Below, in pieces: positions 9,351 through 19,009 of a DNA stretch of 64,000 nucleotides; the stretch's first letter is position 1, and each line of letters opens with the position of its first letter. The notes under the pieces were generated by a model. That model was not told the origin of the DNA and searched no databases. It saw only the letters and a list, made by a program, of their open reading frames with translations. This DNA comes from Bradyrhizobium sp. CCBAU 53421. Its GTDB lineage: Bacteria > Pseudomonadota > Alphaproteobacteria > Rhizobiales > Xanthobacteraceae. The translations under genes and the position numbers were made by a program. The stretch lies in NCBI RefSeq assembly GCF_015291625.1, contig NZ_CP030047.1:2852001-2916000 (forward strand), written 5' to 3'.

Positions 9351-10451
9351 ATGGACAACGCGCCCCTGATTCTGCTGGCGGCCGGTGGCACCGGCGGCCA
9401 TCTTTTCCCGGCCGAAGCGCTTGCCGTGGAACTGATCAGGCGTGGCCTGCGGGTACGGCTTGCGACCGACGGCCGCGCGCTGCGCTACTCCGGCCTGTTC
9501 GGCCGGGAGAGCATCGAGCTCGTGCCGAGCGCGACCGTGCGTAGTCGCAACCCGATCTCGCTGGCACGCACCGTGCTGATGCTCGGCTATGGCACGCTGG
9601 TCGCCGCCAATGTGGTGCGCCGGCTGAAGCCGTCGGCGGTCGTCGGCTTCGGCGGTTACCCGACCTTGCCGCCGCTGATGGCGGCGCGGATGCTCGGCGT
9701 CCCCGGCATCATCCACGACGCCAATGCGGTGCTCGGCCGCGCCAACCGCTTCCTCTCCAGCCGCGTCAACGCGATCGCGACCTCGCTGCCCGGGGTGCTC
9801 GATCGCGATCCCGCGCTCGCCGGCAAGGCAACCACCGTCGGCACGCCGATGCGCCCGGCCATCCTTGCGGCCGCCGCGGTGAAATACACGCCGCCCGAGG
9901 TGGACGGGCCGCTCCGACTGCTTGTCGTCGGTGGCAGCCAGGGCGCGCGGGTGATGAGCGACATCGTGCCGCCGGCGATCGAAAAGCTCGCGCCCGAGCT
10001 GTGGAGCCGGCTGATCGTCACCCAGCAGGTGCGCGAAGAGGACATGAATCGGGTGCGTGCGGTCTATGACCGGCTCAAGATCAATGCCGAACTCGCGCCG
10101 TTCTTTGCCGACCTGCCGGCGCGCCTGGCCTCGAGCCAGCTCGTGATCTCGCGCTCCGGCGCCGGCACGGTGGCCGAGCTCGCCGCGATCGGCCGGCCCT
10201 CGATCCTGGTGCCGCTGCCGGGCGCGATCGACCAGGACCAGTTCGCCAATGCCGGCGTGCTGTCGCAGGCGAACGGCGCGCTGCGCATCACGCAGAGCGA
10301 TTTCACGCCGGAACGGCTCGCCGCCGAAATCTCGGCCTTCGCCGCCGAGCCCTCGAGGTTGACCGCGATGGCTGCGGCCGCGCGCAGTGTCGGCCGGCTC
10401 GATGCCGCCGAGCGGCTGGCCGATCTGGTGGCAAAAGTGGCAGGAATTTAG
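9351..10451 (+). CDS. murG: Lipid II synthase MurG (GlcNAc transferase)
   Basis: Peripheral membrane GT28 glycosyltransferase that adds GlcNAc to lipid I. The 366-residue protein begins with the glycine-rich GGTGGHLFPAEALA loop, has VVGFGGYPTLPPL and the C-terminal donor-binding stretch ISRSGAGTVAELAAIGRPSILVP. Normal length. It lies in the standard ftsW-murG-murC order. Confidence 0.97.
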   Translation: MDNAPLILLAAGGTGGHLFPAEALAVELIRRGLRVRLATDGRALRYSGLFGRESIELVPSATVRSRNPISLARTVLMLGYGTLVAANVVRRLKPSAVVGFGGYPTLPPLMAARMLGVPGIIHDANAVLGRANRFLSSRVNAIATSLPGVLDRDPALAGKATTVGTPMRPAILAAAAVKYTPPEVDGPLRLLVVGGSQGARVMSDIVPPAIEKLAPELWSRLIVTQQVREEDMNRVRAVYDRLKINAELAPFFADLPARLASSQLVISRSGAGTVAELAAIGRPSILVPLPGAIDQDQFANAGVLSQANGALRITQSDFTPERLAAEISAFAAEPSRLTAMAAAARSVGRLDAAERLADLVAKVAGI

Positions 10452-10553
10452 GCGTTCGCGAGGAATTTTCGGCCATGGGGCGTTATGGCCGGGCTTGTCT
10501 CGGCTACCCGCGTCTTTCATAAGTCGATCGGACACAATGAGGCTAGCACCATC

Positions 10554-11957
10554 ATGAGACTGCCGCGCGAGATCGGACCCATTCACTTCGTCGGGATCGG
10601 CGGCATCGGCATGAGCGGCATCGCCGAGGTGTTGATCAATCTCGGTTACACCGTGCAGGGCTCCGACGCGTCCGACAATTACAACCTCGACCGGCTGCGC
10701 AAGAAGGGCGCCAAGATCTCGGTCGGCCACACCGCCGAGAATGTCGATGGCGCCGATGTCGTCGTGGTCTCGACCGCGATCAAGCGCGACAATCCCGAGC
10801 TGATGGCGGCGCGCGCACGGCGCATTCCCGTGGTGCGGCGCGCCGAGATGCTGGCGGAATTGATGCGGCTGAAAAGCTGCGTCGCGATCGCCGGCACCCA
10901 TGGCAAGACCACCACGACCACGATGGTGGCGACCTTGCTCGACGCCGGCGGGCTCGATCCGACCGTGATCAACGGCGGCATCATCAATGCCTATGGCTCC
11001 AACGCGCGGCTCGGGGCCGGCGACTGGATGGTGGTCGAGGCCGACGAGAGCGACGGCACCTTCCTGAAGCTGCCGTCCGATGTCGTCATCGTCACCAATA
11101 TCGACCCTGAACATCTCGATCACTTCAAGACCTTCGAGGCGATCCAGGACGCGTTCCGCAATTTCGTCGAGAACGTGCCGTTCTACGGCTTTGCCGTGAT
11201 GTGCACCGATCATCCTGTGGTGCAAAGCCTGGTCGGCAAGATCGAGGATCGCCGCATCACCACGTACGGCCAGAACCCGCAGGCCGATGCGCAGCTGCTG
11301 AATCTGACGCCGATGGGCGGCGGCTCGAAATTCACCGTCGCGATCCGCGATCGCAAGACCGGTACGACGCACGAGATCGCTGACATCACGCTGCCGATGC
11401 CGGGGCGCCACAACGCATCCAATGCGACGGCGGCGATCGCAGTTGCGCATCAGCTCGGCGTGTCCGACGACGTGATCCGCCAGGCCATGGCCGGCTTCGG
11501 CGGCGTGAAGCGGCGTTTCACCAAGACCGGCGAGACCAACGGCATCACCGTGATCGACGATTACGGTCATCACCCGGTCGAGATCGCGGCGGTGCTGAAG
11601 GCGGCGCGGGAATCGACCAACGGCAAGATCATCGCCGTGGTGCAGCCGCATCGCTACACGCGCTTGCAATCCTTGTTCGAGGAATTCTGCACCTGCTTCA
11701 ACGATGCCGACGCGGTCGTGGTTGCCGAAGTGTATCCGGCCGGCGAGACGCCGATCGCAGGCATCGACCGCGACCATTTCGCCGCCGGCCTGCGCGCCCA
11801 CGGCCATCGCAACGTCGTCCCGCTGCCGAACGCGGGCGAGCTCGCCAAGATCGTTCACGGCCTTGCCAAGTCCGGCGACCTCGTCGTCTGCCTCGGTGCC
11901 GGCAACATCACGCAATGGGCGTACGCGCTGCCCGGTGAATTGAAGGCGCTGGGGTGA
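10554..11957 (+). CDS. murC: UDP-MurNAc:L-alanine ligase MurC
   Basis: First amino-acid-adding Mur ligase of the pathway. I start it at the ATG at 10554 ([20 protein letters not shown]), which is the usual family N-terminus; the frame also runs back to 10485 but that extension is not family-like. The 467-residue protein has [12 protein letters not shown], the ATP loop [22 protein letters not shown] and the C-terminal [12 protein letters not shown] and VVQPHRYTR motifs. A 271-base gap with repeats separates it from murB. Confidence 0.97.
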   Translation: MRLPREIGPIHFVGIGGIGMSGIAEVLINLGYTVQGSDASDNYNLDRLRKKGAKISVGHTAENVDGADVVVVSTAIKRDNPELMAARARRIPVVRRAEMLAELMRLKSCVAIAGTHGKTTTTTMVATLLDAGGLDPTVINGGIINAYGSNARLGAGDWMVVEADESDGTFLKLPSDVVIVTNIDPEHLDHFKTFEAIQDAFRNFVENVPFYGFAVMCTDHPVVQSLVGKIEDRRITTYGQNPQADAQLLNLTPMGGGSKFTVAIRDRKTGTTHEIADITLPMPGRHNASNATAAIAVAHQLGVSDDVIRQAMAGFGGVKRRFTKTGETNGITVIDDYGHHPVEIAAVLKAARESTNGKIIAVVQPHRYTRLQSLFEEFCTCFNDADAVVVAEVYPAGETPIAGIDRDHFAAGLRAHGHRNVVPLPNAGELAKIVHGLAKSGDLVVCLGAGNITQWAYALPGELKALG

Positions 11958-11994
11958 TGATGTTCGTTGCTCGTCACGAATACCGCCCGTGCGG

Positions 11995-12160
11995 CTCACC
12001 CCTCTCCCTAACCCTCCCCCGCAAGGGGGGAGGGAACCCGTCCGCCCGTGCCTCCCTGACTTCTGCGATGAGGCAGAACGCGATTGTGACGCGCTGTGAG
12101 GTGAGCACGCTCGTCAGGCTCCCTCCCCCCTTGCGGGGGAGGGTTGGGGAGAGGGGTAAG
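11995..12160. repeat. C/G-tract inverted repeat in the murC-murB gap
   Basis: The left arm (about 11995-12034; core CCCTCTCCCTAACCCTCC) is mirrored by the right arm (about 12119-12160; core GGAGGGTTGGGGAGAGGG). Each arm is itself a small hairpin around CCTCCCCCGCAAGGGGGG. About 85 bases of unique sequence lie between. Dispersed-repeat type; it fills most of an otherwise gene-free 271-base gap. Confidence 0.8.
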
Positions 12161-12228
12161 CCCCGGGCGCTGACGACAGCTGCAACGCGGCATCATCTCA
12201 ATCCAGCTCGTGAGTCGATTGCCGCAGC

Positions 12229-13146
12229 ATGACCTTCCCCGACATCACGCCCGACCTGAAAGCCGCGATGCCGGAGCTGCGCGGGCGGCTGCTGGCGAAC
12301 CAGCGGCTTGCCGAGCTGACCTGGTTTCGCGTCGGCGGTCCGGCGCAGGTGCTGTTCACGCCGGCCGATGAGGATGATCTCGCCTACTTCCTGAAGCGCC
12401 TGCCGCAAGAGCTGCCGGTCTATGTCGTTGGCGTCGGCTCCAACCTGATCGTGCGCGACGGCGGCATGCCTGGCGTGGTGATCCGGCTCGCGCCGCGTGC
12501 GTTCGGCGAGACCAGCGCGGTCGGTGATGTCGTCACCGCCGGCGCCGCGGCGCTCGACAAGCGCGTCGCCGAGACGGCGGCGGCGGCTGATATCGGCGGC
12601 ATGGAATTTTTCTTCGGCATTCCCGGCACCGTCGGCGGCGCGCTGCGCATGAACGCCGGCGCCAATGGCGGCGAGACCAAGGACGTGCTGATCGAGGCGA
12701 CCGGCATCGGCCGCGACGGCACAAAACACACGTTCGGCAATGCCGACATGAAGTTCGTCTATCGCAACAGCGGTATCGATCCGTCCATCGTATTCACCTC
12801 GGCGCGCTTCCGCGGCAGGATCACCAATGCGGATGCGATCCGCGCTCGCATGAACGAGGTGCAGACCCATCGCGAGACCGCGCAGCCGATCCGCGAAAAG
12901 ACCGGGGGTTCGACCTTCAAGAATCCACCCGGCAACAGCGCCTGGAAATTGATCGACGCAGCCGGCTGCCGCGGCCTCAAGGTCGGCGGCGCGCAGGTCT
13001 CGGAGATGCACTGCAATTTCCTGATCAACACTGGCAACGCCACCGGGCATGACATCGAAACCCTCGGCGAGACGGTGCGTGAACGGGTCAGGCAGACCAG
13101 CGGAATTGAGCTGCACTGGGAAATCAAGCGGATCGGGAAAAGCTGA
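12229..13146 (+). CDS. murB: UDP-N-acetylenolpyruvoylglucosamine reductase MurB
   Basis: FAD enzyme reducing UDP-GlcNAc-enolpyruvate to UDP-MurNAc. The 305-residue protein has the FAD-binding [29 protein letters not shown], and the C-terminal [14 protein letters not shown] with [15 protein letters not shown] of type-II (short) MurB. Its terminal TGA shares its last base with the ATG of the next gene (13146), indicating tight coupling to ddl. Confidence 0.97.
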   Translation: MTFPDITPDLKAAMPELRGRLLANQRLAELTWFRVGGPAQVLFTPADEDDLAYFLKRLPQELPVYVVGVGSNLIVRDGGMPGVVIRLAPRAFGETSAVGDVVTAGAAALDKRVAETAAAADIGGMEFFFGIPGTVGGALRMNAGANGGETKDVLIEATGIGRDGTKHTFGNADMKFVYRNSGIDPSIVFTSARFRGRITNADAIRARMNEVQTHRETAQPIREKTGGSTFKNPPGNSAWKLIDAAGCRGLKVGGAQVSEMHCNFLINTGNATGHDIETLGETVRERVRQTSGIELHWEIKRIGKS

Positions 13147-14132
13147 TGCAGGTGACCATTCTGTTCGGCGGCACCAACAAGGAGCGGCTGGTCTCGGTGG
13201 CGAGCGCGCAGGCGCTGCACCGTGCGCTGCCCGACGCGGAGCTGTGGTTCTGGGACGTCGACGACACCGTGCATCCGGTAACGTCTGAACAGCTGCTCGG
13301 CCACACGCGGCCCTTCGAGGTTGATTTCAAGCCCGATGGTCGCGGCGTCGCGCTCGATCAGGCACTCGACAAAGCAGGCTCCGAGCAGCGCGTGCTGGTG
13401 CTCGGCCTGCACGGTGGCCGCGCCGAGAACGGTGAGTTGCAGGCGATGTGCGAGATGCGCGGCGTCGCGTTCACCGGCTCCGGTTCGGCGTCGTCGCATC
13501 TGGCGTTCGACAAGCCGTCGGCGAAGCGCTTCGCCGCGATCGCAGGCCTCAACGCGCCGCAGGGCATCACCGTCGACGAGATCGACGATGCGTTCGCGAA
13601 ACACGGCAGGCTGATCGCAAAGCCTGCCAAGGATGGATCGAGCTACGGGCTGATCTTCGTCAACGCCAAGCAGGACCTCGTCGCGGTCCGCAATGCCGCC
13701 AGGCACGAAGACTATCTGATCGAGCCGTTCGTATCCGGCGTGGAGGCGACCTGCGGCGTGCTCGAGCAATCCGACGGCAAGGTGTTCGCGCTGCCGCCGA
13801 TCGAGATCGTGCCGGCGGAGGGGGGCTTCGACTACACAGCCAAATACCTTTTGAAGTCGACCCAGGAGATTTGCCCCGGCCGCTTTGTGCCCGAGGTCAG
13901 CGCCGCGATCATGGATCATGCGTTGCGGGCGCACCGCGCATTGTCCTGCGCCGGCTACTCGCGCAGCGATTTCATCGTCTCGCCGAACGGGCCGGTCTAC
14001 CTCGAGACCAACACGCTGCCCGGCCTCACCGCGGCATCACTTTACCCTAAGGCCTTGAAAGCACAGGGTATCGGCTTTGCCGACTTCCTCAACGACCAGA
14101 TCGAGCTCGGCCGCCGCCGCGTCAGGAGTTAA
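13146..14132 (+). CDS. ddl: Divergent D-alanine--D-alanine ligase (ATP-grasp)
   Basis: ATP-grasp ligase in the ddl slot between murB and ftsQ, so most likely the source of D-Ala-D-Ala for MurF. The 328-residue protein keeps the serine loop KPAKDGSSYG (159-168), AKY (Y234), R273 and D275 in YSRSDF, E287 and N289 in YLETNTLPGLT, and S298, all matching Ddl active-site positions. It departs at the N-terminus: the usual EREVS reads ERLVS (Leu15 where E. coli DdlB has Glu15), and HGxxGEDG reads HGGRAENG (89-96). The function is inferred from position and remaining residues; a changed second substrate is possible. Confidence 0.85.
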   Translation: MQVTILFGGTNKERLVSVASAQALHRALPDAELWFWDVDDTVHPVTSEQLLGHTRPFEVDFKPDGRGVALDQALDKAGSEQRVLVLGLHGGRAENGELQAMCEMRGVAFTGSGSASSHLAFDKPSAKRFAAIAGLNAPQGITVDEIDDAFAKHGRLIAKPAKDGSSYGLIFVNAKQDLVAVRNAARHEDYLIEPFVSGVEATCGVLEQSDGKVFALPPIEIVPAEGGFDYTAKYLLKSTQEICPGRFVPEVSAAIMDHALRAHRALSCAGYSRSDFIVSPNGPVYLETNTLPGLTAASLYPKALKAQGIGFADFLNDQIELGRRRVRS

Positions 14133-14464
14133 GGCCGAACGGGTGGGGAACCCGCGCGACTCGGCCGGATGGAACCCGGCGCTGTTGCTAAAATGCTAAC
14201 GGGTTCGCGGCAAAGTACTCAAAGCGTTGATCAAAATACACTCCAGGCCGAACTCATTTACCGTTTGTTTACCAGGAAGCCCGAAGGTTAACGCTGGCGG
14301 CGCATGTAGCGCTTGGCTGCCGGGGCGTGAGCTGTCGCGGATTACCGCTTCGAGGATCGCAACCAGGGAACAGGGGGCCACTCTAATCCCACCGGTCTTG
14401 CCGAGACGTGACTTGTGCCGGGACCCGCGGGGTTTGCGGGCACAACATGTGACGAGCTCGTGCA
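14133..14464. other. 332-base gap before ftsQ, probable regulatory region
   Basis: No convincing gene. The stretch is more AT-rich than its surroundings. It holds TTTACC at 14257-14262 and again at 14268-14273 (11-base period) and GTTAAC at 14287-14292. The 11-base spacing resembles the two half sites of a CtrA box; this is inference. A promoter for ftsQAZ is likely here. Confidence 0.45.
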
Positions 14465-15475
14465 ATGGATGGTGCAGGACGCCTCACCCGATCGCTGCGA
14501 TCGCTGGGGCCTCAAGCTGACCTGAGAGCAGCCGCTATTGGAGCGGCGGTGCTGCTGCGCGAGTATATCGGCGCCCATATCGCTCGCCGCCGGCAGCGTC
14601 CCGCCAGGCGCCCGCAAGTCATCATCGATCGCGAGCCGCCGAACCGCTACATCCTGATGGTCGAACGCTATCTGCCGCGCCGCATCGGCCTGGTCGCGAC
14701 GCTCGCGATCCTGTTCGGCAGCCTGGGCTTCGGCATCGTCAGGGGCGGCCATCTCGAGGAATTCACCACCGCGCTCAGCGACACCCGCAACGCGCTGGCC
14801 AATTCCGCGGGCTTCCGCATCACCACCGTCGGCATCAACGGCCGCAAGCAGCTGAGCCAGGACGAGGTGCTTGCGATCGGCGGCGTCAATGGCCGCTCCT
14901 CGCTGCTGTTCCTCGACGCCGACACCGTGCGCGCCAAGCTGAAGGCCAATCCCTGGATTGCCGACGCCACGATCCTGAAACTCTATCCGGGCCGGCTGCA
15001 GATCGACATCGTCGAGCGCACCGCCTTCGCGCTGTGGCAGCAGAACGGCCGCCTGTCGGTGATCGCCTCCGACGGCGCCGTGCTCGAGCCCTATGTCACG
15101 CGCCGCTTCCTCAATCTGCCGCTGGTGGTGGGCAAGGGTGCCGACACCCGCGCGCAGGACTTCCTGGCGCTGCTCGACCGTTATCCGCAGGTGCGTTCGG
15201 TGACCAAGGCCGCGATCTTCGTCGGCGAGCGGCGCTGGAACCTGCGCCTCAAGGACGGCCTCGACGTCCGCCTGCCGGAGAACGACGTCGGCAACGCGCT
15301 GGCCGCGCTCTCCAGGCTCGACAAGGACGAGAAGCTGTTCTCGCGCGACATCGTCGCCGTCGACATGCGCCTGCCCGATCGGCTGATCGTGCAACTGTCC
15401 GAGGAAGCCGGCAAGGCGCGCGACGAATTGTTCAAGGACAAGAAGTCCAAGAAGAAGCCGGGTGACTCCGCATGA
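14465..15475 (+). CDS. ftsQ: Cell division protein FtsQ
   Basis: Bitopic inner-membrane divisome protein. The 336-residue protein has a basic cytoplasmic N-terminus, one membrane helix at about 75-95 (RIGLVATLAILFGSLGFGIV), a periplasmic POTRA domain beginning FRITTVGINGRKQLSQDEV, and a beta domain with LYPGRLQIDIVERTAFALW. The end is lysine-rich. FtsA starts inside its last codons (ATGA at 15472). Confidence 0.95.
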   Translation: MDGAGRLTRSLRSLGPQADLRAAAIGAAVLLREYIGAHIARRRQRPARRPQVIIDREPPNRYILMVERYLPRRIGLVATLAILFGSLGFGIVRGGHLEEFTTALSDTRNALANSAGFRITTVGINGRKQLSQDEVLAIGGVNGRSSLLFLDADTVRAKLKANPWIADATILKLYPGRLQIDIVERTAFALWQQNGRLSVIASDGAVLEPYVTRRFLNLPLVVGKGADTRAQDFLALLDRYPQVRSVTKAAIFVGERRWNLRLKDGLDVRLPENDVGNALAALSRLDKDEKLFSRDIVAVDMRLPDRLIVQLSEEAGKARDELFKDKKSKKKPGDSA

Positions 15476-16788
15476 CCGGCCTCGATCGCAATCTGACCCC
15501 GAAGACCCGCCCGATGCAGAAGCGCACCGCGATGGTGGCTTCGCTCGACGTCGGCTCCAGCAAGATCGCCTGCATGATCGCGCGGCTCAAGCCGTCGCCG
15601 CCGAACGAGGCGCTGCGCGGCCGTACCCATGCGGTTGAATTGATCGGCTACAGCCAGATCCAGTCGCGCGGCGTCAAGGCCGGCTCCGTGGTCGATCTCG
15701 CCGAATGCGAGAAGGCGGTGCGCCATGCCGTGGCGTTGGCCGAGCGCATGGCCAAGGTCCGCGTCGAGTCCGTGCTGCTGTCGGTCTCCGGCGGCAGGCT
15801 GCATGGCCAGCTGGTCGAAGCCGCGGCCGATATCCGCGGCGGCTCGGTGACCTCGGATGATATCAGCCGCGTCACCTCGGCCGGCATGCGCCACGCCGCC
15901 GGCGCCGGCCGCACCGTGCTGCACGCGCTGCCGGTCGGCTACGCGCTCGACGGCGTCAAGGGCATCCGCGATCCCAGAGGCATGGTGGCGCGCCAGTTCG
16001 GCGTCGACATGAACGTGGTGACGTCGGACGCGACGGTCGCCAAGAACCTGATGCTGGTGGTCGAGCGCTGCCATCTCAACGTCGAAGCCATGGCGTCGAG
16101 CCCCTATGTCGCGGGCCTGTCGGTGCTGACCGATGACGAAGCCGATCTCGGCGCTGCCGTCGTCGAGATGGGCGCGGGCTCGACCACGATCGCGACCTAC
16201 TCCGGCGGCCGCCTCGTGCACGCATCCGGATTTGCGCTCGGCGGGCAACACATCACGATGGATCTTGCGCGCGGCATCGGCGCGTGCATTGCGGATGCCG
16301 AGCGAATCAAGACTTTATACGGCACGGTGCTGACCGGCGGTTCGGACTCGCGCGAGCTGATGTCCGTTCCCACTGCAGGCGATGATCGGGAGACTCCGCA
16401 AATCGTGTCCCGCGCCACGATCGCGAACATTGTCCGGCATCGCGCCGAGGAGATTTTCGAAATGGTCCGTGACCGGCTCGCGGATTCCCCCTTTGCGGCA
16501 GAGCCGAGGGCGCGCGTCGTATTGAGCGGCGGCGCGTCGCAGCTCACCGGCACCGTCGAGCTCGCCACCCGCATCCTGAACCGCCAGGTCCGGATCGGCC
16601 GCCCGCTCGGCTTCGGCCGGCTGCCGAACGAGGCGAAGGGCGCCTCGTTCTCGGTGCCGACGGGGCTCTTGGTCTATCCGCAATACGCACATCTTGAACA
16701 TGTCGAACCGCGGCGCACGCGGCAGCTCAGGACAGGGACAGACGGTTACTTCGGAAAGGTCGGACGATGGCTTCGCGAGGGCTTCTGA
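15472..16788 (+). CDS. ftsA: Cell division protein FtsA
   Basis: Actin-like ATPase that tethers FtsZ filaments to the membrane and recruits late divisome proteins. The 438-residue protein has the phosphate-1 motif ASLDVGSSKIACMI, AAVVEMGAGSTTIATYSGG (phosphate-2), VLSGGASQLTGTVELA (adenosine motif), and ends in a short amphipathic helix, KVGRWLREGF, expected to bind membrane. It overlaps ftsQ by four bases and is followed by ftsZ after 89 bases. Confidence 0.97.
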   Translation: MTGLDRNLTPKTRPMQKRTAMVASLDVGSSKIACMIARLKPSPPNEALRGRTHAVELIGYSQIQSRGVKAGSVVDLAECEKAVRHAVALAERMAKVRVESVLLSVSGGRLHGQLVEAAADIRGGSVTSDDISRVTSAGMRHAAGAGRTVLHALPVGYALDGVKGIRDPRGMVARQFGVDMNVVTSDATVAKNLMLVVERCHLNVEAMASSPYVAGLSVLTDDEADLGAAVVEMGAGSTTIATYSGGRLVHASGFALGGQHITMDLARGIGACIADAERIKTLYGTVLTGGSDSRELMSVPTAGDDRETPQIVSRATIANIVRHRAEEIFEMVRDRLADSPFAAEPRARVVLSGGASQLTGTVELATRILNRQVRIGRPLGFGRLPNEAKGASFSVPTGLLVYPQYAHLEHVEPRRTRQLRTGTDGYFGKVGRWLREGF

Positions 16789-16877
16789 TGACCGCACCCC
16801 GGCTCATTGCATTTTCACCAGCTCCTGCGGCCAGCGGCCGGGGCGAACCAACGCGCGCATAATCGAGAGAGGCAACC

Positions 16878-18659
16878 ATGGCACTCAATCTGACACCCCC
16901 TGACATCAGCGAGCTGAAACCGCGGATCACCGTCTTCGGCGTCGGCGGCGCGGGTGGTAATGCCGTCAACAACATGATCACCGCCGGGTTGCAGGGCGTC
17001 GATTTCGTCGTCGCCAACACCGACGCGCAGGCGCTGACCATGTCGAAGGCGCAGCGCATCATCCAGATGGGCACCCAGGTCACCCAGGGCCTCGGCGCCG
17101 GTTCGCAGCCCGATGTCGGCGCTGCGGCCGCGCAGGAAGTCATGGACGAGCTGCGCGATCACCTCACCGGCGCCAACATGGTGTTCGTCACCGCCGGCAT
17201 GGGCGGCGGCACCGGCACGGGGGCTGCGCCCGTGATCGCCAAGGCTGCCCGCGAGATGGGAATCCTCACCGTCGGCGTGGTGACCAAGCCGTTCCACTTC
17301 GAAGGCCAGCGCCGGATGCGCACCGCCGAGCACGGCATCTCCGAGCTCCACAAGGTGGTCGACACGCTGCTGATCATTCCGAACCAGAACCTGTTCCGGG
17401 TCGCCAACGAGAAGACGACCTTCGCCGACGCGTTCGCGATGGCCGACCAGGTGCTCTACTCGGGCGTCGCCTGCATCACCGATCTGATGGTCAAGGAAGG
17501 CCTGATCAACCTCGACTTCGCCGACGTCCGCGCCGTGATGCGGGAAATGGGCAAGGCGATGATGGGCACCGGCGAGGCCACCGGCGAGAAGCGCGCGCTG
17601 ACCGCCGCGGAAGCTGCGATCGCCAACCCGCTGATCGACGACAGCTCGATGAAGGGCGCCCGCGGCTTGCTGATCTCGATCACGGGCGGCAAGGACCTCA
17701 CGCTGTTCGAGGTCGACGAAGCCGCAACCCGCATCCGCGAAGAAGTCGATGCCGACGCCAACATCATCGTCGGCGCCACCTTCGACGAATCGCTCGACGG
17801 CGTCATTCGCGTCTCGGTGGTCGCAACCGGTATCGAGCAGGCCGCGATCGCTTCCCGTGCCCAGGCTCCCGCCCAGCAGTCGGGGGGCTCGCCCGAGAGC
17901 CGGCTGGCCGATCTGACCGCCCGCCTGCGTGCCGACAACCAGCGCATGGCCGAGCGCGCCCAGAAGGTGGAACCGCCGACCGGCGTGACGGTTGCGCCGA
18001 TTGCAGCTCCCGCAGCCCAGCAGCGTCCGGCCGTCGAGCGTGCCGCGCTCGCGGCAATCGCTGCCGCGGTTGCTCCGGACAGCGGACAGGGTCAGGCGCC
18101 GATGCAGCCGGCCTCTTACGGTGACGTCACCGTGCGCCCGATCGCCCAGAAGCCCTCGTTGTTCCCGGACCATGAGGCGGCCAAGGCCGAGCAGCACGAG
18201 CCGATGCCGCCCGAGACCTTCATCCCGCAGGCGGCCGAGCGGTCGCCGGTCCGTGCCCCGCGGATGCCGAAGTTCGAGGACCTGCCGATGCCGGCACAGG
18301 CGGAAATCCGCCAGGCCAGCGGTGATGGCGAGGCGGAACACCCGCAGAAGACCCGGCTGTCGCTGTTGCAGCGGTTGGCCAATGTCGGCCTCGGCCGCCG
18401 TGACGAGGAGACCGAGCCGCCGATCGCGGCCCGTGCTTCGGGTCCTGCGATGCCGACGATGCCGCCGCTGCCCGAGCGCAAGCCGGCCCGCAGCGTCGCC
18501 CAGCAGATTTCGGCGAACGAATCGCCGGTATCCGAATATGCGAAGCGTCCGGCCCCGCAGGGATTGGACGCCCACGGCCGCCAGGCCCCTGTTGCCCCGG
18601 CGCCACAGGGTGACGACCATCTTGATATCCCGGCCTTCCTGCGCCGGCAGGCAAACTGA
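16878..18659 (+). CDS. ftsZ: Cell division GTPase FtsZ with long C-terminal linker
   Basis: Tubulin-like GTPase forming the Z ring. The 593-residue protein has [15 protein letters not shown] near the start and the tubulin signature GGGTGTG at 109-115. The globular domain ends near residue 320; an Ala/Pro/Gln-rich linker of some 250 residues follows, ending in the conserved tail [11 protein letters not shown] that binds FtsA. Long linkers are known in Alphaproteobacteria. GAGAGAGG lies just upstream of the ATG. A rho-independent terminator follows the stop. Confidence 0.97.
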   Translation: MALNLTPPDISELKPRITVFGVGGAGGNAVNNMITAGLQGVDFVVANTDAQALTMSKAQRIIQMGTQVTQGLGAGSQPDVGAAAAQEVMDELRDHLTGANMVFVTAGMGGGTGTGAAPVIAKAAREMGILTVGVVTKPFHFEGQRRMRTAEHGISELHKVVDTLLIIPNQNLFRVANEKTTFADAFAMADQVLYSGVACITDLMVKEGLINLDFADVRAVMREMGKAMMGTGEATGEKRALTAAEAAIANPLIDDSSMKGARGLLISITGGKDLTLFEVDEAATRIREEVDADANIIVGATFDESLDGVIRVSVVATGIEQAAIASRAQAPAQQSGGSPESRLADLTARLRADNQRMAERAQKVEPPTGVTVAPIAAPAAQQRPAVERAALAAIAAAVAPDSGQGQAPMQPASYGDVTVRPIAQKPSLFPDHEAAKAEQHEPMPPETFIPQAAERSPVRAPRMPKFEDLPMPAQAEIRQASGDGEAEHPQKTRLSLLQRLANVGLGRRDEETEPPIAARASGPAMPTMPPLPERKPARSVAQQISANESPVSEYAKRPAPQGLDAHGRQAPVAPAPQGDDHLDIPAFLRRQAN

Positions 18660-19009
18660 AGTTTGTTACAACATTGGCGACGAACGAGGCCTCGGCGGGG
18701 AACCGCCGGGGCCTTTTCCTTTTCGCCGGCGGGTGATTGCCCCTCGCAAACAAGCAACTGATTTTAAATGATTAATTATTCTTTCGGTGGTCAGATAGCC
18801 GCTCGCCGAGGGCCGTTTTCGCTGCCGCAATTTGGTTAACCTTGGGCGTGAATGCGGCGGAGATGGGGTAACAATCGGTAAAGAAGCGTGAGTTGGCGCG
18901 GTTTAGGAAATCACTATGGTCTGCCGTGACTTGGGGAGCTCAAGCGAGTCGGCCTTGGGGAAGTTTGGCCACTTGATATTGAGCGAAGTCGGGTAGTGGG
19001 CATTATCGA
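18660..19009. other. ftsZ-lpxC gap with terminator and probable lpxC promoter
   Basis: After the terminator the 350-base gap has an AT-rich segment around 18760-18785 (ATTTTAAATGATTAATTATT) and GTTAAC at 18835-18840. No gene is supported. The AT-rich segment and the terminator together suggest that lpxC has its own promoter; the exact start site cannot be assigned by eye. Confidence 0.5.
18688..18722 (+). terminator. Rho-independent terminator after ftsZ
   Basis: Stem GGCCTCGGCGG (18688-18698), loop GGAA, stem CCGCCGGGGCC (18703-18713) with one G-T pair, followed directly by TTTTCCTTTT. Placed 29 bases after the ftsZ stop, it probably ends the ftsQAZ transcript. Confidence 0.85.

Noticed and set aside
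9306..11999. A very long open frame on the - strand (897 codons) across murG and murC
   Set aside because: It is antisense to two certain genes, has Arg/His/Asp-rich composition without domains, and arises from the GC-rich codon pattern of the + strand.
11954..12232. A 92-codon open frame in the murC-murB gap
   Set aside because: It is translation of the C/G-tract repeat (PLSLTLPRKGGG and reverse) and has no family resemblance.
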